Positions 61,848 through 64,000 of a stretch of DNA of 64,000 nucleotides are shown piece after piece. Positions within the stretch are counted from its first letter, which is position 1. Each line of letters opens with the position of its first letter. The stretch lies in contig QWHC01000011.1 in the NCBI GenBank assembly GCA_021404685.1, positions 124,001-188,000 on the forward strand. Reading direction: 5' to 3'. The translations under genes were made by a program, and so were the position numbers. The DNA is from Chloroflexi bacterium CFX4. Its GTDB lineage: Bacteria; Chloroflexota; Anaerolineae; Aggregatilineales; UBA2796. The notes beneath the pieces were generated by a model. It had not been told where the DNA came from. It did no database searches and saw only the letters and a program-made list of their open reading frames with translations.

Positions 61848-62774
61848 TTATTGATTGTTGCGGAACAGCCGCAGTTGAATGACTGTGAAGCCGAGCGCGA
61901 TCACAAACAGGATGACCGACATCGCAGAGGCGCGTCCCATATTAAAGCCGATCCAGCCGGTCTCGTAGATCAGCACGGAGAGGACAGTTGTTGCATCGCC
62001 GGGTCCGCCGCCCGTCATAATCCAGATTGCGTCGAAGTGGCGCAGCGCATTGATGATCGAGACGACCACCACGAAGAGCGTGGTCGGGCGCAGCAGCGGA
62101 AAGGTGATGTAGGCAAACAACTGCCAGCCATTGCCGCCGTCCAAGCGCGCCGCCTCGTAGTATTCATTGGGAATGTTCTGCAAGCCGGCCAGGAAGATCA
62201 CCGCGTAGTAGCCCGTGGCGCGCCAAATCGCCATGATGATGACTGCCCACAGCGCGTATTGGCGGTTGTTCAGCCAAGGGATGGTCTCGCCGCCGGTGAA
62301 TGGCGCTAAGACCACCGAATTTATCGGACCGAACGGATGATAAAGCAGCGTCCAGATGATGGCAAGCACCACCAAGGGCATCACAATCGGCGTGAAGAAC
62401 ACCGTTCGGAAGAAGGTGCGGAAGCGGATATTTTGGTTGAGCAAGATCGCCAAGCCCATCGCCAGCACCCAAATCGGCACGCTGACGCCAAGCGAATAGA
62501 TCGCCGTCGTTTGCAGCGAACGCCCAAAGGCGGCTGAATTGAACAGGCGCTCATATTGGCGCAAGCCAACATAGCGCTTTTCCGAGAGCAAGTCGTACTC
62601 GTGAAAGCTGAGGTGAATAGCATTCGCCATTGGGTAAAAGGCGAAGACCGTGAAATAGATGAGCGCGGGCAAGATGAACAGAATGCCCGTCAGGGCAAGG
62701 CGGCGGCGGTAGGTCAGCAGCGGCGCACGCGGCACTGCGGCGGCGGTCGGTGTGGTGGTGCTGTAAGGAAGCAT
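61848..62774 (-). CDS. carbohydrate ABC transporter permease, MalF type (CUT1)
   Basis: A 308-residue permease with six helices and the EAA loop YYEAARLDGGNGWQLFAYITFPLLRP. The N-terminal RRRLALTGILFILPALIYFTVFAFYPM is typical of MalF/UgpA/LacF-type subunits without the large periplasmic insert. The ATG at 62774 has GGAG seven bases upstream; the frame extends to 62801, which would run into the upstream hairpin. It lies 102 bases after the binding-protein gene, with a strong hairpin between. Confidence 0.93.
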   Translation of the reverse strand: MLPYSTTTPTAAAVPRAPLLTYRRRLALTGILFILPALIYFTVFAFYPMANAIHLSFHEYDLLSEKRYVGLRQYERLFNSAAFGRSLQTTAIYSLGVSVPIWVLAMGLAILLNQNIRFRTFFRTVFFTPIVMPLVVLAIIWTLLYHPFGPINSVVLAPFTGGETIPWLNNRQYALWAVIIMAIWRATGYYAVIFLAGLQNIPNEYYEAARLDGGNGWQLFAYITFPLLRPTTLFVVVVSIINALRHFDAIWIMTGGGPGDATTVLSVLIYETGWIGFNMGRASAMSVILFVIALGFTVIQLRLFRNNQ

Positions 62775-62799
62775 GGTGATACTCCAAAAATGTAACAAC

Positions 62800-62824
62800 A
62801 AGGGCGGGTTGTGCGCCCGCCCTT
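62800..62824. repeat. GGGCGGG hairpin between the binding-protein and permease genes
   Basis: AAGGGCGGG (62800-62808) faces CCCGCCCTT (62816-62824) around a 7-base loop. Same arms as the REP-like copies at 25278, 31966 and 35163. Its place between a binding-protein gene and permease genes is where other sugar operons carry stem-loops that raise the ratio of binding protein to permease. Confidence 0.7.
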
Positions 62825-62876
62825 AGCAAACATCACGTTGGATAGCGGCACTGCGCGCCTGACTATCCCACAACAG

Positions 62877-64000
62877 CTACTGAATGACCGATTCGATCTC
62901 TTGGCAGGCTTCATCCAGCACGGTTTGAGCATCTAAGCCGTTCAACACGGCATCTTGCACCGCTTTGTGGATGAAGGTGCTGATCTGCCCACCTTGCGGA
63001 TGGATCAGGCGCGGACGCCCATACTGCATCTGATCAATAAAGACTTCCAAGCCCTTGAACTCGGCGGCTTCAGGTGCATCCGTCCAGCCAAGGCGTGGCA
63101 ACACATAGCCCGCCGCTGGCAGCCAGCGTGCGCCCTGCTCAGAGGCAAAGTTGATGAACTTCCATGCCTCAGCCTGCTTCTGGCTCTTCGCGTTGACGAC
63201 CCACAGCCACGTTGAGAGCATGACCACATTACGGGTGGCGTCGGTCATCTGTGGCAGCGGAATGATGCGGTAGTTTTCGACCACCTCTGGGTTGCTGGCG
63301 AAGGTTGGCACTGCCCAAGGACCCAAAATCCACATGCCGACCTTTTCCTGCACGAAGTCTTCCATCGCGTTTTGGGCGGTGGAAAGGTTAATGCCGGGTG
63401 CGCCTGCGCCATACTTGGTATACATATCCTGCATGGTCTGGAGCGCCTTCACGCCTTCAGGGCTGTTCAGGGTGCAGGTGTTGCCCTTGTCGTCATCGCT
63501 CAGGATCGAGCCGCCGAGCTGGTAGAGCAGCGGCGAGTAGAGCAGCATCGTCCAGCCGGGCGTTAGCAAGTTCCAGGCAAAGCCCTGCCGCTCAAAGCGC
63601 CCGTTCTCAACCTTTGCCAGCTTTGCGCCAATCATACCGACTTCTTCCCACGTCTTGGGATAATCGGTGGCAGGGTCTAAGCCCGCCTCGCGGAAAATCT
63701 TGTCGTTGATGACCATCGTCCAAGAGTTGTATTCAAAGGGAATGCCGTAGACCTTGCCATCAGCGCCCTTGAAAGGATCAAGGCTGCCGGGGACGTAGGC
63801 CTCTAGGAATGCCTCATCGCTCTCAAAGCCGAAGGCGGCGGCATCTACTGGCGCCAAAATGCCGCGACTGGTCAGGATGGCGTGGTTGGCATCGTTAATA
63901 TCGAAAAGATCGGGCAGTTGGTCGCCCGCGGCAGCGGTCAGCACCTTGTTGAGGTACTCGTTGCTGGGGATGATCTCCATCTGAATTTCGACGTTCGGAT
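62877..64000 (-). CDS. extracellular sugar-binding protein, family 1 (5' end outside the window)
   Basis: The C-terminal 374 or so residues of an ABC solute-binding protein. The frame is open past 64000 (PNVEIQMEIIPSNEYLNKVL), so the signal peptide and first strand are missing. Typical features: AAGDQLPDLFDINDANH, YGIPFEYNSWTMVINDKIFREAGLD (hinge), YPKTWEEV, GMWILGPWAV and the C-terminal KQAEAWKFINFASEQGARWLP. It delivers a sugar or oligosaccharide to the permeases downstream. Ligand unknown; the operon context suggests an oligosaccharide, perhaps uronate- or amino-sugar-containing. Confidence 0.93.
   Translation of the reverse strand, partial: PNVEIQMEIIPSNEYLNKVLTAAAGDQLPDLFDINDANHAILTSRGILAPVDAAAFGFESDEAFLEAYVPGSLDPFKGADGKVYGIPFEYNSWTMVINDKIFREAGLDPATDYPKTWEEVGMIGAKLAKVENGRFERQGFAWNLLTPGWTMLLYSPLLYQLGGSILSDDDKGNTCTLNSPEGVKALQTMQDMYTKYGAGAPGINLSTAQNAMEDFVQEKVGMWILGPWAVPTFASNPEVVENYRIIPLPQMTDATRNVVMLSTWLWVVNAKSQKQAEAWKFINFASEQGARWLPAAGYVLPRLGWTDAPEAAEFKGLEVFIDQMQYGRPRLIHPQGGQISTFIHKAVQDAVLNGLDAQTVLDEACQEIESVIQ

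Overview
The window is compact bacterial DNA of moderately high GC, with short intergenic gaps, many 4- or 8-base gene overlaps, and cgc/gcg-rich codon use throughout. The gene content fits the phylum Chloroflexota, most likely an Anaerolineae-like lineage. The pointers are Thr-Pro-rich lipoproteins, GAF-type histidine kinases with stand-alone receivers, a JAMM/rhodanese/MoeB sulfur-carrier operon, a two-gene STAND ATPase plus TPR pair, and CUT1 sugar transport. This placement is inference from gene content. No rRNA and only one tRNA (Ala, CGC) is present.

Layout. 1-3.9 kb: a possible gene running off the left edge, an aldo/keto reductase, a DUF3592-like membrane protein, a class I photolyase and a small membrane protein. 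4-13.4 kb (all minus strand): a signalling block made of the operon kinase-receiver-HEAT-receiver-receiver, a LuxR-type regulator, another receiver, a hydrolase coupled to a GAF-GAF kinase, and a MalK/MsmX-type ABC ATPase. 13.6-19.3 kb: an SCP2 protein, a small helical protein, then an accessory region with a STAND ATPase/TPR pair facing a two-gene AAA ATPase + DUF4435 TOPRIM module that looks like the PARIS anti-phage system. 19.4-31.6 kb: an exported M23 peptidase with a beta-propeller, a membrane glycosyltransferase, a receiver, a class II aldolase relative without its metal site, citrate synthase, and an exopolysaccharide set (polyprenyl glycosylphosphotransferase with a degenerate GGDEF domain, GT2, flippase).

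31.7-43.8 kb: a candidate small RNA or leader with its own promoter and terminator, then the sulfur-carrier operon (JAMM protease, sulfurtransferase, Ubl-E1-rhodanese fusion). After these come a small GTPase, a DUF4397 lipoprotein, an M14 peptidase, a frameshifted NhaP2-type antiporter, a hydrolase, and an argininosuccinate-lyase-like protein that has lost its catalytic signatures. 43.9-56.2 kb: PEP carboxylase, an O-antigen-ligase-like protein, tRNA-Ala, a zinc alcohol dehydrogenase and 3-hydroxyacyl-CoA dehydrogenase, a DUF4919 protein, a queuosine-precursor transporter, a split glutamine-dependent NAD synthetase, a GNAT and an acyl-CoA carboxylase beta subunit. 56.2-64 kb: a Thr-Pro-rich lipoprotein with a 216-bp tandem duplication, and a sugar-uptake operon (binding protein, two permeases, GH105-like hydrolase, BadF-type sugar kinase) that runs off the right edge.

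How the parts fit. The sugar operon has no ATPase of its own, so the lone MalK/MsmX-type ATPase at 12-13 kb is a plausible shared energiser. Citrate synthase, PEP carboxylase, the carboxylase beta subunit and the hydroxyacyl-CoA dehydrogenase point to ordinary central and acyl-CoA metabolism. The most notable items are the PARIS-like module beside a STAND/TPR pair, the ubiquitin-like domain with an internal Gly-Gly fused to its own E1 and encoded with a JAMM protease, the ArgH pseudoenzyme, and the small RNA/leader upstream of the sulfur operon.
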